DNA of 64,000 nt from Rhodobacteraceae bacterium EL129 (GTDB taxonomy: Bacteria; Pseudomonadota; Alphaproteobacteria; Rhodobacterales; Rhodobacteraceae), in NCBI GenBank assembly GCA_900313005.1, contig ONZJ01000002.1, positions 107,001 to 171,000 on the forward strand. Direction: 5' to 3'. Within the stretch, counting starts at the first letter, position 1. Each line of letters begins with the position of its first letter. This document shows, piece by piece, positions 17,611-26,112 of the stretch. The notes under the pieces are model-generated. The model saw nothing but the letters and a program-made list of their open reading frames with translations, did not search any database and had not been told where the DNA came from. The position numbers and the translations under genes were made by a program.

Positions 17611-18588
17611 ATGGACATAATTGGTTCAAACATCTCTGCATTGCGCATGGGCGTTCTGGTCATCGACGGATTCGCGATGATGTCCTACGCCTCACTGGTC
17701 GAACCGATGCGGGCTGCGAATCTTTTGGGGCGCAGACCCCTGTTCGAGATGATCAATATCGGTCTGACACGGGACCCTATCACCAGCTCTGGCGCTGCGG
17801 TGGTGATGCCTGCAGCGACGGTAGGGGATGATCTGAAGCTGGATTATCTTTTCGTGGTCGCGGGCGGTGATCCCTCTGGTTTTGATGATAAGCACACCTT
17901 CGCTTGGTTGTCGCGGCAGGCGCGTTTGGGGGTGCAACTGGGCGGAGTGTCCGGCGGGCCGATCATTCTTGCCAAGGCCGGCCTGATGACTGGGCGGCGC
18001 ATGACGGTGCACTGGGAACACGCCAATGCGCTGGCCGAGATTTCGCCGCACCTGCTGATCGAACGTACGCTCTTTGTGATCGACCGCGACCGGGTGACCT
18101 GCGCCGGAGGTACAGCACCGATGGACCTGATGCACGCGCTGATCGCGCGCCACCATGGCGCCCCCTTTGCGCGGCTGGTCAGTGACTGGTTCCTGCACAC
18201 TGAAATCCGGCCTTCGGTGGGACCGCAACGGGCAGGGCTTGTGGCCCGTGTGGGCACGACAAATGCCCCTATTCTTGATTCCGTGCGGGCCATGGAGGCC
18301 AACATCGCCGAACCGCTGACGCTGAACCAGATCGCCGAAGTGGCCGGGCTGTCTCCACGTCAGCTGAACCGGCTTTTCACGGAAAAGCTGGGGCGCACTG
18401 CGATGCGATACTACCGGGATTTGAGGTTGGAAACCGCACAGAACCTCCTGGGCAATTCGCCGCTCTCACTGACTGAGATCGCATTGGCCACCGGATTTGC
18501 CTCCTCCTCGCATTTCAGCCGGGTCTATGCCGAGGCCTTTGGCGTCTCACCCTCTCACAGCCGGACGGCACGCGCTCTGGGGGTGTGA
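17611..18588 (+). CDS. glxA: GlxA-type AraC-family transcriptional regulator
   Basis: 325 residues from ATG 17611 (MDIIGSNISALRMGVLVIDG); the frame is open upstream to 17395, but that part antisenses soxB. The DJ-1/PfpI-like sensor domain runs about 10-195 (LVIDGFAMMSYASLVEPMRAA, VVAGGDPSG, LGGVSGGPIILAKAGLM). The AraC helix-turn-helix pair runs about 220-320 (LTLNQIAEVAGLSPRQLNRLF; LSLTEIALATGFASSSHFSRVY). It lies divergent from soxBDAG and in line with gmas/mgsABC, matching the place of glxA in rhizobial glx loci, so it is the likely activator of the methylated-amine genes. The sensor ligand is unknown. Confidence 0.9.
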   Translation: MDIIGSNISALRMGVLVIDGFAMMSYASLVEPMRAANLLGRRPLFEMINIGLTRDPITSSGAAVVMPAATVGDDLKLDYLFVVAGGDPSGFDDKHTFAWLSRQARLGVQLGGVSGGPIILAKAGLMTGRRMTVHWEHANALAEISPHLLIERTLFVIDRDRVTCAGGTAPMDLMHALIARHHGAPFARLVSDWFLHTEIRPSVGPQRAGLVARVGTTNAPILDSVRAMEANIAEPLTLNQIAEVAGLSPRQLNRLFTEKLGRTAMRYYRDLRLETAQNLLGNSPLSLTEIALATGFASSSHFSRVYAEAFGVSPSHSRTARALGV

Positions 18589-18671
18589 CAGCGCGCCGCG
18601 CAACGGCGCTTGCCAGTCGCGCGGCTCTCGGCCTAACGTCTGGAGCGAATCCCCTGCACAGGAGCAGCCCG

Positions 18672-19397
18672 ATGCATATCCTTGTCCTGCAACACGAACG
18701 TGTCGAACATCCCGGTATCTTCCGCGACTTTCTGAAAGAAGATGGTCACACCTGGGATCCGATCGAATTGGACGAAGGCGAGGCCCTGCCCAGTCTGGAT
18801 GGTTACGACGCGCTTTGGGTCATGGGCGGCCCGATGGACACCTGGCAAGAGGACATCCACCCTTGGCTGAAAGCCGAAAAGGCTTTTATTCGTGAGGCTG
18901 TGGAAGAACGTGGCCTGCCTTACTTGGGCCTGTGTCTGGGGCATCAGTTGCTGGCCGAAGCTTTGGGTGGCAAGTGTGAGCCCGCCAAAACGCCCGAGAT
19001 TGGCGTGCATGAGGTACAACTGACCGAAGCCGGGGCGACGGGCATATTGTTTGATGGCATTCCCGAGCGGTTTGAATGTTTGCAATGGCATTCCGCAGAA
19101 GTGACCGAGCTGCCGGACGGTGCCGCTGTGTTGGCGACGTCACCGGCTTGTGCCGTACAGGCGATGCGCTGGCAGACCCGCGCATTTTCCATGCAGTTCC
19201 ATGTCGAGATCGAAGCTGACACCGTGCACAACTGGAACAACATCCCCGAATATGCCGGCGCTCTGGATCAAGCCATTGGGGCGGGCAAGGTGCAGGAGTT
19301 GGAGGCGGCCTGTGCTGAGCGGATGGAGACATTCAATGCCATGGCAGAACGGCTCTATATGAACTGGCTGCAATCCACGGCGACAGCGCGCACGTGA
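18672..19397 (+). CDS. Class I glutamine amidotransferase-like protein
   Basis: 241 residues from ATG 18672, which has GGAG about 8 nt upstream; the longer frame from 18585 would overlap glxA. It is a stand-alone GATase domain with an intact catalytic triad: nucleophile Cys88 in GLCLGHQLLAEALGG, and His177-x-Glu179 in MQFHVEIE. The oxyanion strand WVMGGPMD is also clear. Such proteins hydrolyse the gamma-glutamyl amide of small molecules. Its place behind glxA in a methylamine island suggests action on a gamma-glutamyl derivative (for example releasing amine from gamma-glutamylmethylamide), but this is inference. Not linked by overlap to its neighbours. Confidence 0.85.
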   Translation: MHILVLQHERVEHPGIFRDFLKEDGHTWDPIELDEGEALPSLDGYDALWVMGGPMDTWQEDIHPWLKAEKAFIREAVEERGLPYLGLCLGHQLLAEALGGKCEPAKTPEIGVHEVQLTEAGATGILFDGIPERFECLQWHSAEVTELPDGAAVLATSPACAVQAMRWQTRAFSMQFHVEIEADTVHNWNNIPEYAGALDQAIGAGKVQELEAACAERMETFNAMAERLYMNWLQSTATART

Positions 19398-19720
19398 GGG
19401 TTATGTGCGCTTTGCACAGCGACGAGGCCACTAATTATTTGCACCCAGCCGGTTAACAGGCCCGCAGGGCCCCGGCCATCCACTGATCGACAGGGTATTG
19501 CCGCAGACAATGTCCCGAGAGGTGTCAGCCCCTCCCTTGGGCTGGCGATATGCCTGATGCAGGCACGACAATTTTTCTGTGGGATGTGCTTGGCTGGCAT
19601 AAAGCGCGATGCAGTTTCGGACTGGTCGCCTGCCTAGGGGCTGACGATGGCCTGCCTTGGCTGGGTTTTCCAACTGCAAGCTCTGCAAAAGGCGCGAAGC
19701 TGACAGCGACCCGCTTTTGT
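19398..19720. other. Intergenic region between convergent amidotransferase and GntR genes
   Basis: 323 bases with no credible gene; the frames that cross it have no ribosome sites. Nearly all of it is copy A of the long-arm repeat described at 19444-19665. Confidence 0.6.
19444..19665. repeat. Interspersed element with inverted arms, copy A
   Basis: About 220 bp. It opens with CCCAGCCGGTTAACAGG and closes with CTTGGCTGGG, so its ends are inverted. The left arm GGCCATC...GTCAGCCCC pairs with the right arm GGGGCTGACGATGGCC. A module at 19489-19528 (starts GACAGGGTATTGCC, ends CCCGAGAGGTGTCAG) is present in the left arm. The central part (TTCTGTnnnATGTnCTTGGCnnnCATAAAGCGC) is shared in the same orientation with copy B at 27585-27800. 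No transposase is encoded, so this is MITE-like or a large REP-type element. Confidence 0.6.
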
Positions 19721-20407
19721 TTAAGTCTCCGACGCCCGCGTCAAAGACAGCCGCGCCGTTTCCAGATGTTCCTTCATCACATTCGCCGCACGCTCAGGCT
19801 CGCGTGTGCGAATGGCATTCAAGATCTGGCGGTGTTGTGCATTGTAGGTGTTGATGGTTTGCGAATCCAAGGTCAGGTGCCGCATCCGGGTCCAATCATC
19901 TTGCCCGCGTACATGGCCGATCCGGTCGATGATCCAGATCAGCAATCCATTGCGGGTGCTGTCCACCAGCGCATGATGAAACGCGGTATCCGCCTCGGAA
20001 AACCCAATCGGATCGCCGACACTGTCTTCCATCCGGGAGCAGAGCGTTTCCATCACATCAAAATCTGTTCGCCGCCCATGCAGGACTGCCAGCCTGCAAA
20101 TATGTGGCTCAAGTGCAAAACGGGTGTCCATCAATTCCAGCGGCGTGGCGTTCTCGATTGCCGAAGAGGCTGTTTCAGCCGGCTTGTGAACCACATATGT
20201 GCCACTGCCCGGCCGGGTTTCCACAAAGCCTTCCTGTTCCAGGCGCATCAGGGCCTTGCGGACGGTTCCCCGCGCTGTGCCATAGGTTTCAGCTAAAATG
20301 CGTTCAGGGGGCAGTCTGTCGTGTAACTGCATCAATCCCTTGGAAATTTCCCGACGGATCAAGGCGGCAATGTCCGCCGCACCCAATTTTGGCTCTGTTT
20401 GACTCAT
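19721..20407 (-). CDS. FadR-subfamily GntR transcriptional regulator
   Basis: 228 residues from ATG 20407. The N-terminal winged helix is typical GntR (RREISKGLMQLHDRLPPERI, ETYGTARGTVRKALMRLEQEG, ETRPGSGTYV). The C-terminal all-helical FCD domain follows (MDTRFALEPHICRLA, EADTAFHHALVDSTRN, NAQHRQILNAIRTREPERA) with spaced His residues that in this family hold a metal and help bind a carboxylate effector. Divergent from gmas, with a 423-base shared upstream region that contains a GntR-like palindrome, so it likely represses gmas-mgsABC or itself. The effector is unknown. Confidence 0.88.
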   Translation of the reverse strand: MSQTEPKLGAADIAALIRREISKGLMQLHDRLPPERILAETYGTARGTVRKALMRLEQEGFVETRPGSGTYVVHKPAETASSAIENATPLELMDTRFALEPHICRLAVLHGRRTDFDVMETLCSRMEDSVGDPIGFSEADTAFHHALVDSTRNGLLIWIIDRIGHVRGQDDWTRMRHLTLDSQTINTYNAQHRQILNAIRTREPERAANVMKEHLETARLSLTRASET

Positions 20408-20830
20408 GTACCGGGGGCCTTTACAAATGAACCAAATGTGAACCAATAACAGGCGAAATGGTGTAAAATCGGATATTTTGGATCAATTCTGGTTGACTTC
20501 TGGTGTGACGCACGCTCACATACCCCTAAATTTGACCCACCCGGTGTAGAGATTCGGTTCAACGCACCTTTCATGGCAGGAAAAATCGTCGATATGATGC
20601 TGAGTGTTCCCGAAATGCGGTCCGTCATGACAACAGGTATACAACCTGTTCGTGCCGCTGGGAAGCTTCGGATCAGTTGTCGTGAACCAATCCAAACCAA
20701 TTCTCATTCGGCCGCAGCACATCTGCTCCTCGCTGCAGGGGCCACATACGCATGATGGAGCATATGATTTCAACCGCCGCCAAAGGGCATCAGACCCCCA
20801 CGCGGCATCTCAATCAGGGAGAGTAAAACA
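20408..20830. promoter_or_regulatory. Divergent control region between the GntR regulator and gmas
   Basis: 423 bases without a gene. The octamer TGAACCAA occurs at 20428-20435, 20439-20446 (11 nt apart, next to the regulator start) and again at 20683-20690. A GntR-like palindrome lies at 20632-20650. The ribosome site of gmas is AGGGAGAG at about 20816-20823, ahead of a TTG start. The length suggests a long leader or several binding sites. Confidence 0.5.
20632..20650. promoter_or_regulatory. Candidate GntR operator upstream of gmas
   Basis: AACAGGTATACAACCTGTT: arms AACAGGT and ACCTGTT around ATACA, with GTATAC at the centre. FadR-type GntR proteins bind GT-(n)-AC palindromes of this kind. 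The site is 181 nt before the gmas start and 225 nt before the regulator start. Binding is inferred. Confidence 0.5.
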
Positions 20831-22306
20831 TTGGCTACAGATCTTGAAAAGTTTGTCGAAGCCCCCGGGCGCGACGAGAAAATCAAACAGGTTCGCGAGA
20901 TGATTGATGCCAAGGGCATCGAATATCTGTACCTGCAGTTCGTGTCCGTGACGGGCAAAATCATGGGCAAAGGCATTCCCTCCGACCACTGGGAATCTGT
21001 CGCCAAGAAAGGGTTCCAACTGGTGTACGGCGCGACCGTAAACCTGTTCACCGACCGCGCTGGCAATTATCTGGGTTACGGTCCTGAAGCCGCCGAATTG
21101 ATCGGCATTCCCGAACCTGAGACCTTCATGCAACTGCCTTGGGCACCGCAGATCGGCCGTTTCTACTGCACGCTCTTCCGCAACCGCGAAGAAAAGGAAA
21201 ACCCAGGTGGGTTCCTGACGTCCGACAGCCGCGGCAACCTGCGCCGGATGCACGAAGAGTTCAAGGAAAAGCACGGTCGCAGCCTGCGCATCGGCACAGA
21301 GCCGGAAATGATGTGGCTGAAGTTCGATGAGAACGGCAAGCCGAAGGATGGTTATTCCAAGCCGTATTGCTATCACATCGACCAGTTTGAAAGCTTGCGT
21401 CCAGTGTCCATGCAGGTGATCAAATATTCCCGCATGATGGGTCTCGATATGATCCAGGGCGACCACGAGGATGCCCCAGGTCAGCTGGAGCTCAACTGGA
21501 TGTTCGACGACGTGCTGCGCAATGCGGACCGTCTCACCACATATCGCCAGATTTGTGCGCAGGTGGCCCGTGAAAACGGTATTTTCGCATGCTTCATGAC
21601 CAAGCCCTTCATGGGTGTGTCGGCCTCGGGCTGTCACCACAACATGAGCCTGTGGCGTGGTGGTGAGGACGAGTTTGTCAAATGCGGCAACAATCCTGAT
21701 GATCTGCCGGGCATGGCTGAGAACTACATGTACGTGCGTGGTGGTGAAAACACCTTCATGCCTGACGATGACGATCCTCAAATGCCTGGTAAGGAAGGCC
21801 TGGAAGCGATCGGCGGCGTGGTCCACCACTTGCAGGCTCTGACAGCCATTGGCTCAAGCACCGTGAACTCGTATCGCCGTCTGTGGGATACAGGTTTCTG
21901 GGCACCGATCTTTGCCGATTGGGGATTCCAGAACCGCACCACAGGTCTGCGCGTTTCGGCCCCGGGCCGGTTTGAATATCGCTCTGTCGACAGCATGGTG
22001 AACCCATACCTCATGGGCTCTACGCTGCTGGCGGCTATGGATGATGGCATCACCAACAAGCTTGATCCCGGTGAGCCAGAAGAGCGTAACATCTACGAGG
22101 CGATCAAAGCTGGTAAGCAGGTCAAGAAACTGCCGATGTCGCTGGGCGAAGCCCTGGATCATCTCGAAAACAGCGAAGTCGTGCAGCGTGGTCTGCCCGG
22201 TGAAATGTACCGTTTGTTCCATGAATACAAATACGACGAATTTGCGCGCTTCAACGCAACCGTCACTGATTGGGACAGCGAAACTTACATGGAATGTCTT
22301 CCCTGA
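20831..22306 (+). CDS. gmaS: Gamma-glutamylmethylamide synthetase (glutamine synthetase family)
   Basis: ATP-dependent ligation of methylamine to glutamate, first step of the N-methylglutamate pathway. 491 residues. Glutamine-synthetase fold with an N-terminal beta-grasp (IEYLYLQFVSVTGKIMGKGI) and catalytic barrel motifs: GTEPEMMW, GDHEDAPGQLELN (the ExxxxQxE metal/glutamate segment), MTKPFMGVSASGCHHNMSL (ATP/glutamate site), RRLWDTGF and APGRFEYRSVD. The start codon is TTG at 20831 after AGGGAGAG. Glutamine synthetase of type III (glnT) is the alternative reading, but its place directly ahead of mgsABC favours gmaS. Spacing to mgsA is 82 nt. Confidence 0.88.
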   Translation: MATDLEKFVEAPGRDEKIKQVREMIDAKGIEYLYLQFVSVTGKIMGKGIPSDHWESVAKKGFQLVYGATVNLFTDRAGNYLGYGPEAAELIGIPEPETFMQLPWAPQIGRFYCTLFRNREEKENPGGFLTSDSRGNLRRMHEEFKEKHGRSLRIGTEPEMMWLKFDENGKPKDGYSKPYCYHIDQFESLRPVSMQVIKYSRMMGLDMIQGDHEDAPGQLELNWMFDDVLRNADRLTTYRQICAQVARENGIFACFMTKPFMGVSASGCHHNMSLWRGGEDEFVKCGNNPDDLPGMAENYMYVRGGENTFMPDDDDPQMPGKEGLEAIGGVVHHLQALTAIGSSTVNSYRRLWDTGFWAPIFADWGFQNRTTGLRVSAPGRFEYRSVDSMVNPYLMGSTLLAAMDDGITNKLDPGEPEERNIYEAIKAGKQVKKLPMSLGEALDHLENSEVVQRGLPGEMYRLFHEYKYDEFARFNATVTDWDSETYMECLP

Positions 22307-22388
22307 GTCATTCCTGTCCTGGCGGCAGGGCCTTCGGGGTCTGCCGCCTTTCTTGAACAACCCTGAACCTTTGAAGGAGGCGCTTCCT

Positions 22389-23324
22389 ATGTGCGGAATT
22401 GCTGGACTGATTCATAAGGGCAAAAGCTCGAACGTTGGGGCAGAAATGACCCAAATGCTCAAAGCCCTTAAACACCGCGGACCCGACAGCACCGGGTATG
22501 CGGTTTATGGCGAACCAACCGAGGGTGACTACATCCTGCGGATCAACGTCGCCGAAGCCGAGGACATGGACAAGGGCCGCGGCATTCACCAGGTCATCGT
22601 GGACCGGATCGCCGAAGTCGAATCCGTTCTGGCCGAGCATGGCGCCAAGGTGAAGGACAAGAAAGCCGACACCGAGTATGCGCTGCGCTATGTGATCTCC
22701 ATCGACGGTGACGCCGCCAAAATGGCCGCTCACCTGGAAGAAGCCGAAGGCGTTGAGATCATGTCGATGGGCAGCGGTCTTGAGCTGATCAAAGATCTGG
22801 GTGATGCCGATGATGTGGCTGCCCTGTATGGTCTGAACGATTTCGTTGGCACGCATGGCATTGGCCACACGCGGATGGCAACAGAATCCGATGTGGATAT
22901 CCGCTCGGCGCACCCCTATTGGGCGTTCCCCTACAATGACGTTTCCGTTGTGCACAACGGCCAGATTACCAACTACTGGATCATGCGCCGCACGATGGAG
23001 CGCAAAGGTCACCGCTTCATGTCGAACTGCGACAGCGAACTGCTGGCGGTTTACACGGCGCACAACCTGTCCAAAGGCGTTTCGCTGGAAGACAGCCTGC
23101 GTCAGTCCATCGACGAGATCGACGGCGTGTTCACCTATCTGGTCGCCACCAAAGATCAGCTGGGCATGGCCAAAGACACAATGGCAGCCAAGCCTCTGGT
23201 TCTGTACGAATCGGACACGCTGATCGCCATGGCATCAGAAGAAGTCGCCATCCGTGCGATCCTTCCTGAAGAAATCGACACAACTGATCCCTACGACGAG
23301 GAGGTCCGGGTATGGCAAGCGTAA
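22389..23324 (+). CDS. mgsA: N-methylglutamate synthase subunit A (class II amidotransferase domain)
   Basis: 311 residues from ATG 22389, with a strong AAGGAGG ribosome site. The frame open to 22041 overlaps gmaS and is rejected. The N-terminus is MCGIAGLIHKG, so after loss of Met the catalytic Cys is residue 1, as in PurF and the GltB amidotransferase domain. Other GATase II pieces: GTHGIGHTRMATESD, SAHPYWAFPYNDVSVVHNGQ, NCDSELLAVY. It hydrolyses gamma-glutamylmethylamide (or glutamine) and passes the amine on. Known also as glxB. The 3' end overlaps mgsB by 13 nt. Confidence 0.9.
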   Translation: MCGIAGLIHKGKSSNVGAEMTQMLKALKHRGPDSTGYAVYGEPTEGDYILRINVAEAEDMDKGRGIHQVIVDRIAEVESVLAEHGAKVKDKKADTEYALRYVISIDGDAAKMAAHLEEAEGVEIMSMGSGLELIKDLGDADDVAALYGLNDFVGTHGIGHTRMATESDVDIRSAHPYWAFPYNDVSVVHNGQITNYWIMRRTMERKGHRFMSNCDSELLAVYTAHNLSKGVSLEDSLRQSIDEIDGVFTYLVATKDQLGMAKDTMAAKPLVLYESDTLIAMASEEVAIRAILPEEIDTTDPYDEEVRVWQA

Positions 23325-24181
23325 CCGACGCACAACTCAAAGAGATGACCCAGGAAGAGCGCGCCAAAGCGCTCGGAATGACGACCGAACAACTGACCGG
23401 TCAGTCTCTTTACGTGGAATTCGACCCTGATGCCGAAGAGCGGTTTACATACCCTTGGGCGCCTGAAGTTGACTTCAACAAACGCACCGAACTGGATTGC
23501 GACGGCAAGACCACAACCGAGGTGAACTCCTCGATCCGTGATCTGATGGCGCAAGGCTATGGCACCATTGTTTTGCAGAACCCGCGCGGTATGCACTCCT
23601 TGGGTGTGGGCATCCTGTCCAAACTGAACCTGATCATCGAAGGCTCAACCGGTTACTTTGCCGTGGGTCTACTGGATGGGCCAAACGTGCGTATCAACGG
23701 TCGTGTGGGCTGGTCATGTGGTGAAAACATGATGTCCGGCACAATCATGATCGAAAAGAACGCAGGGTCCACCTTTGGCGCGGCCATTCGTGGCGGTGAT
23801 CTGGTGTGCCGTGGGTCGGTTGGCTCGCGTACAGGGATCGACCAAAAGGGCGGCACGATCATCGTTGGTGGTGACACGGGCGCGCTATCGGGCTTCATGA
23901 TGCAACGTGGCCGGATGGTTGTTTGCGGCAACGCAGGTAAAAACCTGGGCGACAGTATGTATGATGGCACCATCTTTGTCGGTGGCGAGATTAAGTCGCT
24001 GGGTGTGGACGCTGTAACGGCGGAACTCACCGATCTGGACAAGGCATGGCTGACGCGCAAGCTGACGCAATATGGCCTGATGCCGGAAAAAGGCGTGGAT
24101 CACTTCACCAAGGTCGTCGCAGGCAAGCAGCTCTGGAACTACGACAACCTGGAGCCGTCTGAGAAGAAACTCATTCTGTAA
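23312..24181 (+). CDS. mgsB: N-methylglutamate synthase subunit B (GltB C-terminal GXGXG domain)
   Basis: 289 residues. The main part (about 75-270) is the right-handed beta-helix that ends glutamate synthase GltB, with repeated Gly motifs: IIEGSTGYFAVGLLDG, VRINGRVGWSCGENMMSG, AAIRGGDLVCRGSVGSRTG, GTIIVGGDTGALSGFMMQ, NAGKNLGDSMYDGTIFVGGE. Structural rather than catalytic in GltB. Ahead of it is a ~70-residue leader (QLKEMTQEERAKALGMTTEQL) not needed for the helix. Also called glxC. Starts within the end of mgsA. Confidence 0.9.
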   Translation: MASVTDAQLKEMTQEERAKALGMTTEQLTGQSLYVEFDPDAEERFTYPWAPEVDFNKRTELDCDGKTTTEVNSSIRDLMAQGYGTIVLQNPRGMHSLGVGILSKLNLIIEGSTGYFAVGLLDGPNVRINGRVGWSCGENMMSGTIMIEKNAGSTFGAAIRGGDLVCRGSVGSRTGIDQKGGTIIVGGDTGALSGFMMQRGRMVVCGNAGKNLGDSMYDGTIFVGGEIKSLGVDAVTAELTDLDKAWLTRKLTQYGLMPEKGVDHFTKVVAGKQLWNYDNLEPSEKKLIL

Positions 24182-24240
24182 ACCTCGGCCCCGGCCCTGC
24201 AACAGGGCTGTGCCATTCCCTCAACGGAAAGGAAAATACC

Positions 24241-25605
24241 ATGGCTGACGGAGATCTGCCCAAAAAACCAGCGCTGGATCGCGATGTAAACCGCATCGGT
24301 GACAGCTTTGTCTTCCCACCTCGTGTGATGGACGACATCCATATCAAATCCGAGCTGGGTCGCTACCGTATGCGTGGCTTCTCGCTCTTCAAGAAAATCC
24401 CACACTGGGACGACCTGACCTTCCTGCCCGGCACGCTGACGCGTTTCGTGATCGAAGGCTACCGCGAGAAATGCGAAACCAAGACCGTGATTGGCCCCCG
24501 TGCCAAGACACCGCTTGAGTTGGACATTCCCGTCTACATCACCGGTATGAGCTTTGGCGCTTTGTCCTATGAAGCGAAAACCGCTCTGGCGCGTGGTGCC
24601 ACAATGGCGGGCACGGCGACGTGTTCCGGCGAAGGTGGTATGATCCCGGACGAGCGTCGGTATAGCTCCAAGTGGTTCTACCAGTGTATCCAATCGCGTT
24701 ATGGCTTTAACCCGAACCACCTGGTTCTGGCGGACGGCTGTGAGTTCTTCATCGGTCAGGGCTGTAAAGTTGGCCTGGGTGGCCACCTGATGGGTCAGAA
24801 AGTGACCGACCAGGTTGCGGAAATGCGCTCGCTGCCAGCTGGTATCGACCAACGTTCGCCTGCGCGTCACCCGGATTGGCTGGGTCCAGACGATCTGGCG
24901 CTCAAGATTCAGGAAATCCGTGAAGCAACCGACTGGCAAATTCCTATCCAGCTGAAGCTGGGTGCGTCACGCGTCTATGACGATGTGCGTATGGCCGTGA
25001 AATGTGATCCAGATTCGATCTACATTGATGGCATGGAAGGCGGCACAGGCGCGGGTCCACACCTTGCGACCGAAGACACAGGTGTTCCCGGCATCGCAGC
25101 CATTCGTCAGGCGCGTAAAGCGATTGACGATCTGGGCAAACGTGGTGATATCACGCTGGTTTATGCCGGTGGTATCCGCAACGGTGCCGATGTGGCCAAG
25201 GCAATTGCCCTGGGTGCGGATGCGATCGCGATTGGTCACTCGGCCATGATGGCGCTGAACTGCAACAAAGACATTCCTGAGGCCAACTATCCTGAGGAAA
25301 TCGGTGCCGAGCCGGGCTATTGCTACAACTGTCACACGGGCCGCTGCCCGGTTGGCGTTGCCACGCAAGACCCCAAACTGCGGGCCCGTCTTGACCCCGA
25401 TGCAGCAGCCGAGCGGGTGTACAACTTCCTGCACACCCTCACCATCGAAGCACAGCTGTTTGCCCGTGCTTGCGGCAAGACCTACCTCCATTCACTGGAG
25501 CCCGAGGATCTTGGCGCCTTGACGATGGAAGCGTCGGCGATGGCTGGTGTTCCGCTTGCGGGCACAAGTCACACCGTTGGCATCGAAGATTATCACCATC
25601 TTTAA
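24241..25605 (+). CDS. mgsC: N-methylglutamate synthase subunit C (FMN/Fe-S glutamate synthase domain)
   Basis: 454 residues matching the central/FMN part of GltB, a TIM barrel that makes N-methylglutamate from 2-oxoglutarate and methylamine using reducing power. Seen: PVYITGMSFGALSYEAKTAL, CSGEGGMIPDERR, QLKLGASR, DGMEGGTGAGP, VYAGGIRNGADVAKAIALGADA, and the [3Fe-4S] cysteines in CYNCHTGRCPVGVATQDP. Also called glxD. Together mgsA, B and C are the split version of a single GltB chain. GAAAGGAAAA precedes the ATG. Confidence 0.92.
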   Translation: MADGDLPKKPALDRDVNRIGDSFVFPPRVMDDIHIKSELGRYRMRGFSLFKKIPHWDDLTFLPGTLTRFVIEGYREKCETKTVIGPRAKTPLELDIPVYITGMSFGALSYEAKTALARGATMAGTATCSGEGGMIPDERRYSSKWFYQCIQSRYGFNPNHLVLADGCEFFIGQGCKVGLGGHLMGQKVTDQVAEMRSLPAGIDQRSPARHPDWLGPDDLALKIQEIREATDWQIPIQLKLGASRVYDDVRMAVKCDPDSIYIDGMEGGTGAGPHLATEDTGVPGIAAIRQARKAIDDLGKRGDITLVYAGGIRNGADVAKAIALGADAIAIGHSAMMALNCNKDIPEANYPEEIGAEPGYCYNCHTGRCPVGVATQDPKLRARLDPDAAAERVYNFLHTLTIEAQLFARACGKTYLHSLEPEDLGALTMEASAMAGVPLAGTSHTVGIEDYHHL

Positions 25606-25611
25606 GGGTGT

Positions 25612-25662
25612 GGCGGGCTGAAGCCCGCCCTACCACCACCCGTAGGCCGGGCTTCAGCCCGG
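25612..25662. repeat. REP-like pair of GC-rich hairpins
   Basis: Two perfect hairpins: GGCGGGCT-GA-AGCCCGCC at 25612-25629 and CCGGGCT-TC-AGCCCGG at 25647-25662. Their cores, GGGCTGAAGCCC and GGGCTTCAGCCC, are each other's reverse complement, and 17 nt lie between. This is the layout of bacterial REP/BIME elements. It sits between mgsC and the next gene of the operon and may stabilise the upstream mRNA. Confidence 0.65.
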
Positions 25663-25683
25663 TACCCCGAAAGGAGAAACAAA

Positions 25684-26103
25684 ATGGCTGGAACACAGTA
25701 CCGCGGCTCCGAGATCAAAGACGTCGATCAGTTTCTGAAAGACTCTGATGGCCTCGAATCCGAGCGCGAAAAAGAAATCGGTCAGCACATTGGCTATCGC
25801 TATGACGTGAACCTTGTGCCGGACTACAACCGGATCACACCCTTCCTGACCAAATACATGGAAGTCATGGGCTGGGACGATCTGAACTGGCTCGAAGACG
25901 TGCACATGGGCTACGAAGACGGCGCAGCCGCCGTGTTCGACCGCAACAACAACGGCTGGGTTCGTGTCCCTGCTTCTGTTGATCTGCCCGACAACCAGCA
26001 AGACCGCGACATGATCGCCCGCGAATTTCTGATCAAGTTTCAGATGTCGGACCGTCACCCGCTGGTGTCCCTGCGCAAGGCCTATATGAAGTTTGGCCGC
26101 TAA
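25684..26103 (+). CDS. Conserved small protein of the methylamine operon, unknown
   Basis: 139 residues, ATG at 25684 after AAAGGAG, well supported as a gene. Soluble and acidic, without signal or membrane segment. It begins MAGTQYRGSEIKDVDQFLKD and holds YRYDVNLVPDYNRITPFLTKY, MEVMGWDDLNWLEDVHMGYED, WVRVPASVDLPD and SLRKAYMKFGR. I recognise no domain. Lying in line behind mgsC and 9 nt ahead of the nitrilase-family gene, it is probably a partner protein of the pathway. Confidence 0.85.
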   Translation: MAGTQYRGSEIKDVDQFLKDSDGLESEREKEIGQHIGYRYDVNLVPDYNRITPFLTKYMEVMGWDDLNWLEDVHMGYEDGAAAVFDRNNNGWVRVPASVDLPDNQQDRDMIAREFLIKFQMSDRHPLVSLRKAYMKFGR

Positions 26104-26112
26104 GGCAAAAAC

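Noticed and set aside
19550..20296. 248-residue plus-strand frame opposite the GntR gene, starting in the repeat
   Set aside because: Starts inside a non-coding repeat and runs antisense to a full regulator gene.
20810..21829. 339-residue minus-strand frame opposite gmaS
   Set aside because: Antisense of a complete glutamine-synthetase-family gene; no motif of its own.
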